Shown here: one piece after another, positions 7,898 through 16,451 of the stretch
How the letters are laid out: each line of letters opens with the position of its first letter
Position numbering within the stretch: position 1 is the stretch's first letter
Assembly (NCBI GenBank): GCA_964450685.1
Contig: CAYVDN010000009.1
Span: 1-64,000 of the forward strand
Reading direction: 5' to 3'
Length of the DNA stretch: 64,000 nucleotides
From: JBAOHV01 sp964450685
Lineage (GTDB): Bacteria; Actinomycetota; Acidimicrobiia; Acidimicrobiales; Microtrichaceae
Notes under the pieces: model-generated
What the model was told of the DNA's origin: nothing
Seen by the model: the letters and a program-made list of their open reading frames with translations, nothing else
Database searches by the model: none
Translations under genes and position numbers: made by a program

Positions 7898-8917
7898 GTG
7901 GCGTACCGCGCTGAGTACATCTGGATCGATGGCACCGAACCGGTGCCGATGATGCGGTCCAAGACCAAGATCATCGAGGACGGCAAGGAGCCCGGCATCT
8001 GGGGCTTCGACGGTTCGTCCACCAACCAGGCCGAGGGATCCTCGTCGGACTGCGTTCTCAAGCCGGTCTACACGTGCTTGGACCCGACCCGCGGTGCAGG
8101 CGACATCCTGGTGCTCTGCGAGGTTCTGCTGCCCGAGACGTTCGAACCGCACTCCTCCAACAAGCGAGCACTCCTCACCCCGATCGCAGAGAAGTTCGCA
8201 GCACACGAGTCGCTGTTCGGTATCGAGCAGGAGTACACGTTCTTCAAGGAAGGTCGCCCGCTCGGATGGCCGAACGAAGGCTACTACTACCCGGCCCCCC
8301 AGGGCCCCTACTACTGCGGCGTCGGCGCCGTGGAGATCGCCGGTCGTGAGATCGTCGAGGCGCACACCGAAGCGTGCCTGCGTGCGGGCCTCGGCATCTG
8401 CGGCACCAACGCCGAGGTGATGCTCGGACAGTGGGAGTTCCAGGTCGGCCCGCTCGGCCCGGTCGAGGTCTCCGACCAGCTCTGGATGGCCCGCTACCTG
8501 CTGTACCGCGTCGCCGAGGACTTCGGTGTGAACGCGTCGATCTCGGCCAAGCCGATCCAGGGTGACTGGAACGGCGCCGGTTGCCACACGAACTTCTCGA
8601 CGAACCGTATGCGCGAGGAGTACGACGCGATCATCGCAGCTTGTGAGTCCCTCGGGGCGCCCGGCAAGGTCGAGGAGCACCTCGAGGGCTACGGCCACGG
8701 TTTCGAGGAGCGCCTGACCGGTCTGCACGAGACCGCTCACTACTCCGAGTTCCGCTACGGCGTGTCCGACCGCGGTGCGTCGATCCGTATCCCGTGGCAG
8801 GTCGCACAGGACAAGAAGGGCTACATCGAGGACCGGCGTCCCAACGCCAACATCGACCCCTACGTCGTGACCCGCCTGATGGTGAACACGGTCTGCTCCG
8901 CCATCGAGCCGATCTGA
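7898..8917 (+). CDS. glnII: Type II (eukaryote-type) glutamine synthetase GSII
   Basis: This second ATP-dependent glutamine synthetase is 339 residues, the usual GSII length. Motifs include GFDGSSTNQAEGSSSD (glutamate/metal region), GIEQEYTFF, KPIQGDWNGAGCHTNFST (ATP site) and GVSDRGASIRIP. I placed the start at GTG 7898 because GAAGGAAG stands 7 bases upstream and the protein then begins MAYRAEYIWIDG, as GSII proteins do; the frame is open far upstream but without family similarity. It is transcribed divergently from the GSI-glnR pair across a 222-bp region with a palindrome and a direct repeat. GSII is typically induced under nitrogen limitation. Confidence 0.92.
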   Translation: MAYRAEYIWIDGTEPVPMMRSKTKIIEDGKEPGIWGFDGSSTNQAEGSSSDCVLKPVYTCLDPTRGAGDILVLCEVLLPETFEPHSSNKRALLTPIAEKFAAHESLFGIEQEYTFFKEGRPLGWPNEGYYYPAPQGPYYCGVGAVEIAGREIVEAHTEACLRAGLGICGTNAEVMLGQWEFQVGPLGPVEVSDQLWMARYLLYRVAEDFGVNASISAKPIQGDWNGAGCHTNFSTNRMREEYDAIIAACESLGAPGKVEEHLEGYGHGFEERLTGLHETAHYSEFRYGVSDRGASIRIPWQVAQDKKGYIEDRRPNANIDPYVVTRLMVNTVCSAIEPI

Positions 8918-8954
8918 GGCTCTAGCCAGAGATTCCTCCGCTGGTCATCGCCGG

Positions 8955-8960
8955 TACCAT
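8955..8960 (+). promoter_or_regulatory. -10 box TACCAT of a leaderless promoter for nadE
   Basis: TACCAT ends exactly six bases before the ATG of nadE, so transcription would start at or next to the start codon. The same TANNNT-N6-7-start pattern precedes five other genes in this window. Confidence 0.5.
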
Positions 8961-8966
8961 CCTGCG

Positions 8967-10727
8967 ATGACCAGCGGGGATGTCTCCGGGCCCGATCGAT
9001 TCTCGTCGTTGCGCGTGGCGCTCGCGCAGCTCGATCTGACGGTCGGCGACCTTGAAGGAAACGTCCAGCTGATGGCGGACGCCTACCGTCGGGCGGACGC
9101 GGTGGGGGCCGACCTGGTCCTCTTCCCGGAGCTGGCGATCTGCGGATACCCGCCCGAGGACCTGCTGCTCAAACCAGGTTTCGTCGAACACAGCCAGGCC
9201 GCGGTGGTCGAGCTCGCCAGGCGCTGCGAGGGGCACGCCGCAGCCGTGGTCGGCTGGGTCGAGGGTCACAGGTCGCTGGGAGCCGACCCACACGACGCCC
9301 TGGATGGTCCCTGGAACTCCGCTGCGGTGCTCCATGGCGGCCGGATCGTAGGCAGCTCACGCAAGCAGGCACTCCCCAACTACGGCGTCTTCGACGAGAA
9401 GCGCTACTTCGACCCGGGTGCTCCGCACCAGCCCCTGTTCCGGGTCGCCGGAGTGCTCGTCGCAGCAACGGTCTGCGAGGACGCCTGGGTGGCCGACGGG
9501 CCTTTCGCCGCGGCTGCGGCAGCTGGTGCCCAGCTGATCGTGAACGTGAACGCCTCACCCTTCCATCGCGGCAAGCAGCGCGAGCGACTGGAAATGCTGG
9601 CTGCACGCTGGGACGAGGTCAGGACCCCCATCGCCTACGTGAATCTGGTCGGTGGCCAGGACGAGCTCGTGTTCGACGGAGGATCGACAGTCATCGAAAG
9701 GGACGGTCGTGTGCTCGCCCAGGCGAAGAGGTTCGTCGTGAGCGAGTTGGTGCTCGACATCGAGGTACCGCCGATGGGTACGGTCAGCGGACCGGTGCTC
9801 GAGGTCAGCCGTTGCATCGACCGTTCACCAGATCTCACAGAGCCGATCGAACTGGCCCCAGCACAGACCCCGGTCGTCGGGACCGAAGGTCCTGGTGAGG
9901 TCTGGGCGGCTCTCGTGCTGGGCCTGCGCGACTACGTGACCAAGAACGGTTTCGGAGACGTCGTCATCGGGTTGTCCGGAGGAGTCGACTCCTCGATAGT
10001 CGCCGCGCTCGCAGTCGATGCGCTGGGAGCCGACCGGGTGCACGGCGTGCTGATGCCGTCCAGGTACTCGAGCGATCACTCGATCGACGACGCCATTCGA
10101 CTGAGCGAGAACCTGGGGATCGACCACCGGACCATTCCGATCGAGGAAGCGCACTCCGCTCTCCTTGATCTGCTGGCCCCGTCCTTCGGCGACCGACCCC
10201 CTGATCTCGCCGAGGAGAACCTGCAGTCCCGGATCCGCGGACTCCTGCTCATGGCGCTGTCCAACAAATTGGGCTGGCTCGTCCTGACCACCGGCAACAA
10301 GAGCGAGACAGCAGTCGGGTACTCGACCCTCTACGGCGACACCGCCGGGGGGTTGGCTGTCATCAAGGACGTGCCGAAGCTGCTCGTCTACGAGCTGTGC
10401 CGTTGGCGCAACGACTGTGCCGGAACCGACCTGATCCCGGACTCGGTACTTGCAAAGGCGCCATCGGCGGAGCTGCGCCCCGATCAGCGTGATGACCAGA
10501 GCCTGCCTCCGTACGAGGAGCTCGACCCGCTGATCCAGGCCTACGTGGACGAGGACCTGACCGAGGCGCAACTGCTCGCTGCCGGCCACGATCGGCAGAT
10601 GGTGGAGCGGATCACGGCGCTGATCGACCGCGCCGAGTACAAGCGGCGTCAGTCCCCGCCAGGGATACGTGTCTCCCAGAAGGCGTTCGGGCGCGACAGA
10701 CGCCTCCCGATCACCAACCGCTACTGA
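8967..10727 (+). CDS. nadE: Glutamine-dependent NAD+ synthetase
   Basis: The enzyme makes NAD+ from deamido-NAD+, ATP and glutamine in the last step of NAD synthesis. The 586-residue protein has an N-terminal nitrilase-type glutaminase (about 1-265) with the Glu region FPELAICGYPPEDL, the Lys region RKQALPNYGVFDEKRYF and catalytic C170 in TVCEDAW. The C-terminal synthetase (about 300-586) has the ATP loop SGGVDSS, TTGNKSETAVGYSTLYGD and FGRDRRLPITN near the end. Glutamine for the amidase half comes from the GS enzymes encoded just upstream. A leaderless-type promoter precedes the ATG and a 17-bp tandem repeat runs through the stop codon. Confidence 0.95.
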   Translation: MTSGDVSGPDRFSSLRVALAQLDLTVGDLEGNVQLMADAYRRADAVGADLVLFPELAICGYPPEDLLLKPGFVEHSQAAVVELARRCEGHAAAVVGWVEGHRSLGADPHDALDGPWNSAAVLHGGRIVGSSRKQALPNYGVFDEKRYFDPGAPHQPLFRVAGVLVAATVCEDAWVADGPFAAAAAAGAQLIVNVNASPFHRGKQRERLEMLAARWDEVRTPIAYVNLVGGQDELVFDGGSTVIERDGRVLAQAKRFVVSELVLDIEVPPMGTVSGPVLEVSRCIDRSPDLTEPIELAPAQTPVVGTEGPGEVWAALVLGLRDYVTKNGFGDVVIGLSGGVDSSIVAALAVDALGADRVHGVLMPSRYSSDHSIDDAIRLSENLGIDHRTIPIEEAHSALLDLLAPSFGDRPPDLAEENLQSRIRGLLLMALSNKLGWLVLTTGNKSETAVGYSTLYGDTAGGLAVIKDVPKLLVYELCRWRNDCAGTDLIPDSVLAKAPSAELRPDQRDDQSLPPYEELDPLIQAYVDEDLTEAQLLAAGHDRQMVERITALIDRAEYKRRQSPPGIRVSQKAFGRDRRLPITNRY

Positions 10728-10772
10728 CCACCAACCGCTACTGGCCACCAACCGCTACTGGCCACCAACCGC
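10712..10772 (+). repeat. 17-bp tandem repeat across the nadE stop codon
   Basis: The unit CACCAACCGCTACTGGC starts at 10712, 10729 and 10746, with a partial fourth copy at 10763. The first copy (one base different) encodes the last residues TNRY and the stop of nadE, so the extra copies look like local duplication of the gene end. Each further unit would again encode TNRY-like residues in a shifted frame, but they are downstream of the stop. Confidence 0.85.
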
Positions 10773-10796
10773 TCGGGCCGGTGAGCGGTGAGAGCC

Positions 10797-11264
10797 TCAG
10801 TTGGCGGCGACTGCGTCCTCGTCGACAGCGACGCGAACCATCATCTCGCTCAGAAGATCGATGTCATCGGGATCGAGGAGATCGAAGAAGTAGCTCTTGG
10901 CCCCGCGGTCGTGGACGGGCTTGGCAGCGTCCACCTGGACCCTGCCCGCGGTCGTCAGGCTTGCCATCACGCCGCGACGGTCGTCGTCACAACGCTCCCG
11001 GGTCGCCCAGCCACGCCGTACGAGTGCGTCGAAACGGCGGGTGAGTCCGCTGGGCGAGAGCCGTGCCAACTCCGCCAGCTCGTTCATGCGGAGCCGCTGA
11101 TCGGGCGCCTCTGCAAGGTGAGCCAGCACCTCGTACTCGGCCAGCGTCATCTCGCACTCGGAGCCCAGGTCGGCATCGAGCCGCGCAGTCACTCGGCGAT
11201 TGGCAAGTAGGAAGTTCTGCCAAGCAGCACGCTCGGCATCCGTGAAAGATCGTTTGCGCCCCAT
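10797..11264 (-). CDS. MarR-family transcriptional regulator
   Basis: The 155-residue protein has the MarR winged-helix fold. It shows a helix-turn-helix at about residues 55-80 (LRMNELAELARLSPSGLTRR), a wing with the typical DDDRRGVMASLT, and long N- and C-terminal dimerisation helices. Such proteins usually repress nearby genes and release DNA on binding a small ligand. A TAGGCT -10-like box lies nine bases before the ATG, and the gene is divergent from the unknown gene at 11325, which it may regulate. No ligand can be predicted. Confidence 0.85.
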   Translation of the reverse strand: MGRKRSFTDAERAAWQNFLLANRRVTARLDADLGSECEMTLAEYEVLAHLAEAPDQRLRMNELAELARLSPSGLTRRFDALVRRGWATRERCDDDRRGVMASLTTAGRVQVDAAKPVHDRGAKSYFFDLLDPDDIDLLSEMMVRVAVDEDAVAAN

Positions 11265-11312
11265 CGAAATGAAAGCCTAGCGCCCACTTCGGGCCCAGAT
11301 GCTCATGCGCCG

Positions 11313-11318
11313 TACACT
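11313..11318 (+). promoter_or_regulatory. -10 box TACACT of a leaderless promoter
   Basis: TACACT is followed by exactly six bases and then the GTG start at 11325. It lies in the 60-bp divergent region shared with the MarR gene, so MarR binding here could control both directions. Confidence 0.5.
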
Positions 11319-11324
11319 TCGCTC

Positions 11325-11912
11325 GTGACCGACGACACCAGTGATCTGCAGCATCCCCACTTCGTCGGGCTGCTCGAAAGAGGCGCACAGGTCGGCCGGT
11401 GGGTATGGGTCGAACGTCGGGTGTTCGAGGTCTTCGGGCGCTGGGCGGGTACATGTGGCCATGACGGGCTCGACGCCTGGTTCGCCGACATGTCACGTCG
11501 TCACGGCTGGCATGCGGAGGTGCTCGCTGATCGACTGCCGGAGATCTCGGTCGTGGATGTCGACGATCTCGTGGTTCCCGGAGGGTCATCGACCGAGCAC
11601 TGGTTCAGTCTGCTGGAGGGTGTCGGCTCGGCCGGGCCGTACGAGGCATCAGATCGGGCTGTCGGCGCCTACCGGGTACTGCTACCGATGTTGGTCGTGT
11701 CCTACCGCACCGGGTTGGCTTCCATGTCGGCGGTGGCGGAGCCATCGCTGATGCGCTGGGTGGACATCCTCCTGCGGGACGACCTGAACGAGTTGGCCGG
11801 TGGTGAGGGACTGGTCCAGTCGTTCCTGGTCGATGACTCAGCAGTGGAGGCATCTAGTCGGGTCGAGGCCGCCCTGGGTGTGGCGGCGCTCGGAACCTCG
11901 TTGACCGGCTGA
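11325..11912 (+). CDS. Uncharacterised protein, possibly ferritin-like helical
   Basis: I do not recognise this 195-residue protein. It is soluble, with no signal peptide or membrane helix. It is rich in Trp and His near the N-terminus (RWVWVERRVFEVFGRW, then MSRRHGWHAEVLADRLPE) and continues with long helix-forming segments. The spacing of Glu and His residues (VERRVFE, HGWHAE) loosely recalls a four-helix ferritin-like metal protein, but this is weak. The GTG start follows a TACACT box by six bases. It is divergent from a MarR gene, which may regulate it. Codon use is ordinary for the window. Confidence 0.7.
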   Translation: MTDDTSDLQHPHFVGLLERGAQVGRWVWVERRVFEVFGRWAGTCGHDGLDAWFADMSRRHGWHAEVLADRLPEISVVDVDDLVVPGGSSTEHWFSLLEGVGSAGPYEASDRAVGAYRVLLPMLVVSYRTGLASMSAVAEPSLMRWVDILLRDDLNELAGGEGLVQSFLVDDSAVEASSRVEAALGVAALGTSLTG

Positions 11913-12002
11913 CCCAGCCGACCTCCTGATCGGCTGCCGCCGCTCAGGTTCGAGGGCCCGAACTGCCGATGTAGGCGCTGAGTCAGCACGTCGGCGGGAA
12001 GG

Positions 12003-12948
12003 GTGGCTCGTGCCATGGATCGAAGGGAACGCGATGACGAGGACCTCGTCCGGTTGTATCTGGCCGACATCGGCAAGCACGCGCTCCTGACCAAGGACGA
12101 CGAGGTGGCCCTCGCCCAGGCCATGGAGCTCGGCGTAGCCGCAGGACGGGAGATGGACCTCCGCCCGCTACCGTCGCTCGGCCGGCGTCGAGAAGCTTCG
12201 CCGCCAGATACGCGCTGGTGAGGAGGCCGAACGGCGGTTCGTGCAGGCGAATCTGCGGTTGGTCGTGTCGATCGCCAAGCGGTACCAGTCGTCAGGGCTT
12301 CCCCTGCTGGACCTGGTCCAGGAGGGCAACCTCGGCCTGATGCACGCGGTTCACAAGTTCGACTGGCGCAAGGGCTTCAAGTTCTCGACCTACGCCACCT
12401 GGTGGATCCGACAGGCGATCGCTCGCGGGGTCGCGAACACCGGACGAACGATCAGGCTGCCCGTGCACGCTGCAGAGACCCTGTCCCGTCTCCAGCGAGC
12501 GCGGGTACAGCTGGAGGTCGACCTCGGCCGCGCTCCGACGGTCGAGGAGGTGGCACGCGAGGCCGGTGTGGATGTGTCGAAGGCCCACGAGGCGCTGTTC
12601 GTCGCCGCCGAGCCGCTGTCCCTGTCGGAGCCGCTCGGTGACGACAGCGACTCGATACTGGGTGACCTGGTCGAGGACCGTAGGGCCGTGTCGCCGTTCG
12701 AGGCGGTGGCCGAGGCGGCGCTGCCTGACGACGTCGCCCAGCTGCTGGACGCGCTCGATGGTCGCGAGCGTGAGGTGCTCGTGTTGCGATACGGGCTCGA
12801 CCGGGGGCAGCCACGAACCCTCGAGGAGGTCGGCGCGGAGTTCCACGTCACCCGTGAGCGCATACGACAGATCGAGGCGCGAGCGATGTCGAAGCTTCGA
12901 CACCCGTCCGCTCACGCCGGAGCAAGGGATCTGCTCGTCACGGGGTGA
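12003..12948 (+). pseudogene. Group-2 type sigma-70 factor broken by a +1 frameshift
   Basis: The gene encodes a primary-like sigma factor without region 1.1 that reads in two frames. The first frame (from GTG 12003) carries region 1.2 (DEDLVRLYLADIGKH, LTKDDEVALAQAMELG) and closes at 12221. The second frame is open from about 12139 and carries the rest of the linker (GVEKLRRQIRAGEEAERRF), region 2 (FVQANLRLVVSIAKRY, STYATWWIRQAI), region 3 and region 4 (TLEEVGAEFHVTRERIRQIE). Joining them near 12150-12170 by skipping one base restores a normal protein of about 314 residues. Causes could be a real indel, a sequencing error or recoding. The second part could also start at GTG 12241 after GAGGAGG, giving a sigma factor without region 1.2. 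Confidence 0.8.
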
Positions 12949-12984
12949 CGACGGGAAACGTCGTGCGGCCCGGAGCCCGAGTGC

Positions 12985-14358
12985 TCAGAACCCCAGTGCG
13001 GCCCGGGTGTTCAACCGGCCCCACCCGAACTCGCTGTCGACACCAGGAAGTCCCGCGTCGACCGCGGACGTGCGGATCAGGTCGCGGAGCTGCCCGGGTG
13101 TACGGCTTGGGTCCACCTCGACCATGAGAGCCACGGAACCCGAGACGTGCGGGGCGGCCATCGAGGTACCGTTGAAGTAGCGCCACTGCGACCCGGGATA
13201 GGTCGAGAGGATGCCGCTGCCGGGTGCTGCCACATCGACCTGAGGCCCCTGGCTGGAGAAGTTTGACCGAGAGCCGCCGGAGTCGTGGGCTGCGACTGCT
13301 ATGACGGTGTCCAGAGCCGCTGGGTAGGAGACGCTGTCGGCCGTTCCCGCGTTACCGGCTGCGGCGACCACCACCACGCCCCGGGACTCCGCGTAGGCGA
13401 CAGCAGCCGCGACCGCGCCCGAGTACCGCCCGCCGAGCGAGAGGTTGATCACCTCTGCGCCGTGGTCGACCGACCAGGTGATCCCGGCGGCCACATCCTG
13501 GCTGTACCCGGCACCGGTGTCGTCGAGGACCCGCACCGGGAGGATCCGCGCGTACGGCGCCACACCGGCAGTCCCGATGCCGTCCATCGATCCGGCGGCA
13601 GCGATCCCAGCGACATGTGTTCCGTGTCCGTTTGGATCGACTGCCCCGCCACCTACCTGAGCGACACCACCGGTTCCGACGAACGAGACGCCGGGGTCGA
13701 CGCGGCCGACGAGGTCCGGGTGGCTGGCGTCCACCCCGCTGTCGACCACCGCAATGTCCACGCCGTCGCCTGTACGGATCTCCCAGACCGACTCCATGTC
13801 GAGCACGTCGAGAGCCCACTGCTGGGAGCGGAACGGGTCCTGACAGGTCGCTGACACCGCGGATGCGGTCGATGTCGAGGACCTAGCTGCCGCTGAGGAC
13901 GTGACTGTTGCCGAGGACGTGACTGCGGCCGATACGGGGATCTCCGGCTCGACAGCGACCACCTCCAAGTCGGACGCTGCCTCGAGCCATGCAGCCGTTG
14001 CCATCGCATGCTCGGTTGCAGCGGTGGTCATGTGGGGGCGGCCGTCGTCATCGACCGCGACGATCACCGAAGCAGCAGCGTCCACCCCGTCGTACCGTTC
14101 CAGTGAGTTCGCTTCGACAGCTGCATCGCTGGTGACCGATGACGCGGTCAGAGCTCCCGCGGTTGTAGACGCCGCTGTCGCGGAGGCGGAGCAGACACCA
14201 CGGGGAAGCAACCGGTGCGCCGGCGAGGTCGTGGTTGGTGCGGCCCCCGGTGATGAGCCACACGCGGCAGTGAGAAGAGCAATTGTGAGGCCCAACCCCG
14301 CGAGGCGGATGATCCCTGCTCGTGTGCAGTTGCCCTGTCGATGTGATGGTGGGATCAC
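12985..14358 (-). CDS. Secreted subtilisin-like serine protease lipoprotein (S8 family)
   Basis: The 457-residue protease is exported and probably lipid-anchored: a hydrophobic signal ends in a lipobox with acceptor C33 (LLTAAC). A propeptide-like N-terminal domain and a Ser/Thr/Ala-rich linker (about 140-175) precede the peptidase. The catalytic triad is complete: D206 in VVDSGVDASHPDL, H245 in GHGTHVAG and S399 in NGTSMAAPHVSG. The GTG start has GAGGTG about 6 bases upstream. It is divergent from the tad pilus cluster across 261 bp. The substrate is unknown; processing of surface proteins or scavenging are equally possible. Confidence 0.92.
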   Translation of the reverse strand: MIPPSHRQGNCTRAGIIRLAGLGLTIALLTAACGSSPGAAPTTTSPAHRLLPRGVCSASATAASTTAGALTASSVTSDAAVEANSLERYDGVDAAASVIVAVDDDGRPHMTTAATEHAMATAAWLEAASDLEVVAVEPEIPVSAAVTSSATVTSSAAARSSTSTASAVSATCQDPFRSQQWALDVLDMESVWEIRTGDGVDIAVVDSGVDASHPDLVGRVDPGVSFVGTGGVAQVGGGAVDPNGHGTHVAGIAAAGSMDGIGTAGVAPYARILPVRVLDDTGAGYSQDVAAGITWSVDHGAEVINLSLGGRYSGAVAAAVAYAESRGVVVVAAAGNAGTADSVSYPAALDTVIAVAAHDSGGSRSNFSSQGPQVDVAAPGSGILSTYPGSQWRYFNGTSMAAPHVSGSVALMVEVDPSRTPGQLRDLIRTSAVDAGLPGVDSEFGWGRLNTRAALGF

Positions 14359-14619
14359 GTGTCACCTCGTTCAACCTTCGCGGTGAACGGTCGGCGGGCA
14401 GAGGAGCGTCCTTTACCTTCTGGGTGCGAACGGCCTGCGGCCTGGGTCGAACGGCTCACCGGGCTGGGCGACCCGCTGCGTTCGTTGTCCTACAGGGATA
14501 TGGTCGACTCGCAGCGTGAGGTGGCATCACCTGGCGCACGCGACGACCACTTCCCCCATCGACGTCACCGGTGCCCGATCGGGTATGGCGGGTGACCTCC
14601 GGGAGACGAAGGGTGCCGA

Positions 14620-15357
14620 GTGGATCCAACGATGGCGAGCATCGCCGCGGAGTTGACCACTGTGTGGTCCCCCAAGGGTGGAAGCGGAGCGACGGTCGTC
14701 ACCGCTGCAATGGCGATAGGCCGTGCATTCTCCGGGGAGCGAGTTCTCCTGGTGGACCTGTGCGGGGACATGCCGGCGGTTCTCGGCATGGCAACGCCTA
14801 CCGGCCCGGGGATCACCGACTGGTTGGCGGACCCGGAAGCAGCCGACGACGCAATCGCCCGCCTCGTCGTCCCAGTGACGGACGAGCTGTCGCTGCTGCC
14901 CGCCGGATGCGCGCGGCACGGTGAGTGGACAGCCGACCGTGCCGACGCCCTTGCGTCTGCCCTCTCGATGGCGAGCTCCACTGCGTGGCCCGGAGGCAAC
15001 GGCACGTTGGCGGATTCCATCCTCGTCGATGCTGGTCGTTGCGGTGGACCAGCGACATGCGGACGTCATGACTCGCTGGTAGCAGGGCTCGTCGAGCGCG
15101 GTCGCTCACTGATGGTGACGAGATCCTGCTACCTCGCGTTGCGGGCAGCCATGTCGATGTCACTGACGGCCAACGGCGTGGTGCTCGTGTCGGAGCCGGG
15201 AAGGAGCCTCGATGAGCGTGACGTCGGCGACGTGCTGTCTCTGCCTGTCGTAGCGAACGTTTCCGTCGACCCGGCGATCGCCAGGACAGTGGATGCCGGC
15301 CTCCTCGTTCGCCGACTACCACGCAGTCTCCACCGGGCTCTCGTGGGTCTGTGGTGA
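14620..15357 (+). CDS. TadZ/CpaE-like ATPase of a Flp pilus cluster
   Basis: This 245-residue MinD/ParA-type protein starts the tad operon; TadZ/CpaE proteins position the pilus machine at the cell pole or septum. The P-loop region WSPKGGSGATVV keeps the signature lysine of the deviant Walker A motif but has Ala in place of the second lysine, as in many TadZ proteins, so ATP hydrolysis may be weak. VLLVDLCGDMPAVLG corresponds to the switch/Walker A' strand. Its stop overlaps the start of the TadA-type ATPase gene. GTG 14620 is chosen; an ATG at 14632 is possible. A short protein lacking the N-terminal receiver domain of some CpaE proteins. Confidence 0.75.
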   Translation: MDPTMASIAAELTTVWSPKGGSGATVVTAAMAIGRAFSGERVLLVDLCGDMPAVLGMATPTGPGITDWLADPEAADDAIARLVVPVTDELSLLPAGCARHGEWTADRADALASALSMASSTAWPGGNGTLADSILVDAGRCGGPATCGRHDSLVAGLVERGRSLMVTRSCYLALRAAMSMSLTANGVVLVSEPGRSLDERDVGDVLSLPVVANVSVDPAIARTVDAGLLVRRLPRSLHRALVGLW

Positions 15358-16451
15358 GCCAGCCGGTGGGGGCTGGACCGTCTTTCCAGGTCGCGCTGGA
15401 GGGGAGGATCCGACAGCGCTTCCGCGGCGAGCACAGCGCGCTCGACCCGTACGACCGACTCTGCCGACTCATCCGCGAGGAGGCTCCGCTGCTCTCGGAC
15501 GACTCCGTAGGAGACTGGGCGCGGCGACTGGTCGGGGAGCTGGTCGGACTCGGACAACTCCAGGCACTGCTCGACGACCCGGAGGTCACAGATGTGCTGG
15601 CCAACGGGCCCGGTGTCGTGTGGGTCGAACGCGCCGGGCGGCTGGAACGCACCTCTGTCTGTGTCGACTCCTCGCAGATAGAACGGGCCATCGAGCGACT
15701 GGTGGCACCGCTCGGGCTCCGCGCCGATCGGTCCTGTCCCGTGGTCGACGCTCGCCTGGATGACGGCACCAGGGTGGCGGCGGTGCTGGCACCGCTAGCC
15801 GTCGACGGTCCGGTACTCGCCGTTCGGCGGCACCTTCGTCGGTCGCTCCCGCTCGACTCGTTCATCGACAGCGAGGGCCTGGACCTGATCGATCGTCTCC
15901 TGGTCGATCGGCCCAACGTGATCGTGTTCGGGGCCACCGGATCGGGCAAGACGACGGTGGTCAACGCCCTCATAGCGAGGCTTGGAACGGACGAGCGATA
16001 TGTGACCATCGAGGACGTCGCCGAGCTGCAGCTGCCCGGCCGTCATGTGGTGCGCCTCGAGGCCAGACCGGGGACCGCCGAGGGTGTCGGGCGCGTGGAG
16101 ATGCGCCAGCTCGTGCGGGCAGCCCTACGGCTGCGTCCCGACAGGATCGTCGTCGGCGAGGTCCGTGGGCCGGAGGCCGCGGACATGGTCTGGGCTATGG
16201 CGACCGGACATCGCGGCGGCTTCTCGACATGCCACGCGGGGAGTGCCACCGATGCCCTCGAGCGACTCGAGACGATGTGCCTCATGAGCGGTGACGGGGT
16301 CCCCCACTCCGCCGTGCGGTCACAGGTCCGCTCTGCTGTGGATCTGCTCGTCGGGGTCCAGAGACTCGGTGACGGCAGGCGGGCGATCGTCGCGTTGCAC
16401 CAGGTCGACCCAAACGGTGCCGGCCCCGATCTGCTCGGACTCGCGTCATGA
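15354..16451 (+). CDS. TadA/CpaF-family secretion ATPase
   Basis: This cytoplasmic hexameric ATPase powers assembly of the Flp pilus. The 365-residue protein has the GspE/VirB11 fold with Walker A FGATGSGKTT, the Asp box TIEDVAEL, Walker B LRPDRIVVGEVRG and the histidine box TGHRGGFSTCHA. The GTG start overlaps the previous stop in a GTGA arrangement; another GTG lies one codon earlier. The next gene starts within its own stop codon, so the operon is tightly coupled. Confidence 0.9.
   Translation: MSQPVGAGPSFQVALEGRIRQRFRGEHSALDPYDRLCRLIREEAPLLSDDSVGDWARRLVGELVGLGQLQALLDDPEVTDVLANGPGVVWVERAGRLERTSVCVDSSQIERAIERLVAPLGLRADRSCPVVDARLDDGTRVAAVLAPLAVDGPVLAVRRHLRRSLPLDSFIDSEGLDLIDRLLVDRPNVIVFGATGSGKTTVVNALIARLGTDERYVTIEDVAELQLPGRHVVRLEARPGTAEGVGRVEMRQLVRAALRLRPDRIVVGEVRGPEAADMVWAMATGHRGGFSTCHAGSATDALERLETMCLMSGDGVPHSAVRSQVRSAVDLLVGVQRLGDGRRAIVALHQVDPNGAGPDLLGLAS

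Noticed and set aside
7676..8740. In-frame N-terminal extension of the GSI gene on the minus strand
   Set aside because: It is antisense to GSII; the family starts at ATG 7675 with its own ribosome binding site.
14359..14595. A 78-codon frame in the divergent region before the tad cluster
   Set aside because: No ribosome binding site, no recognisable motif and it fills the promoter region of two genes.
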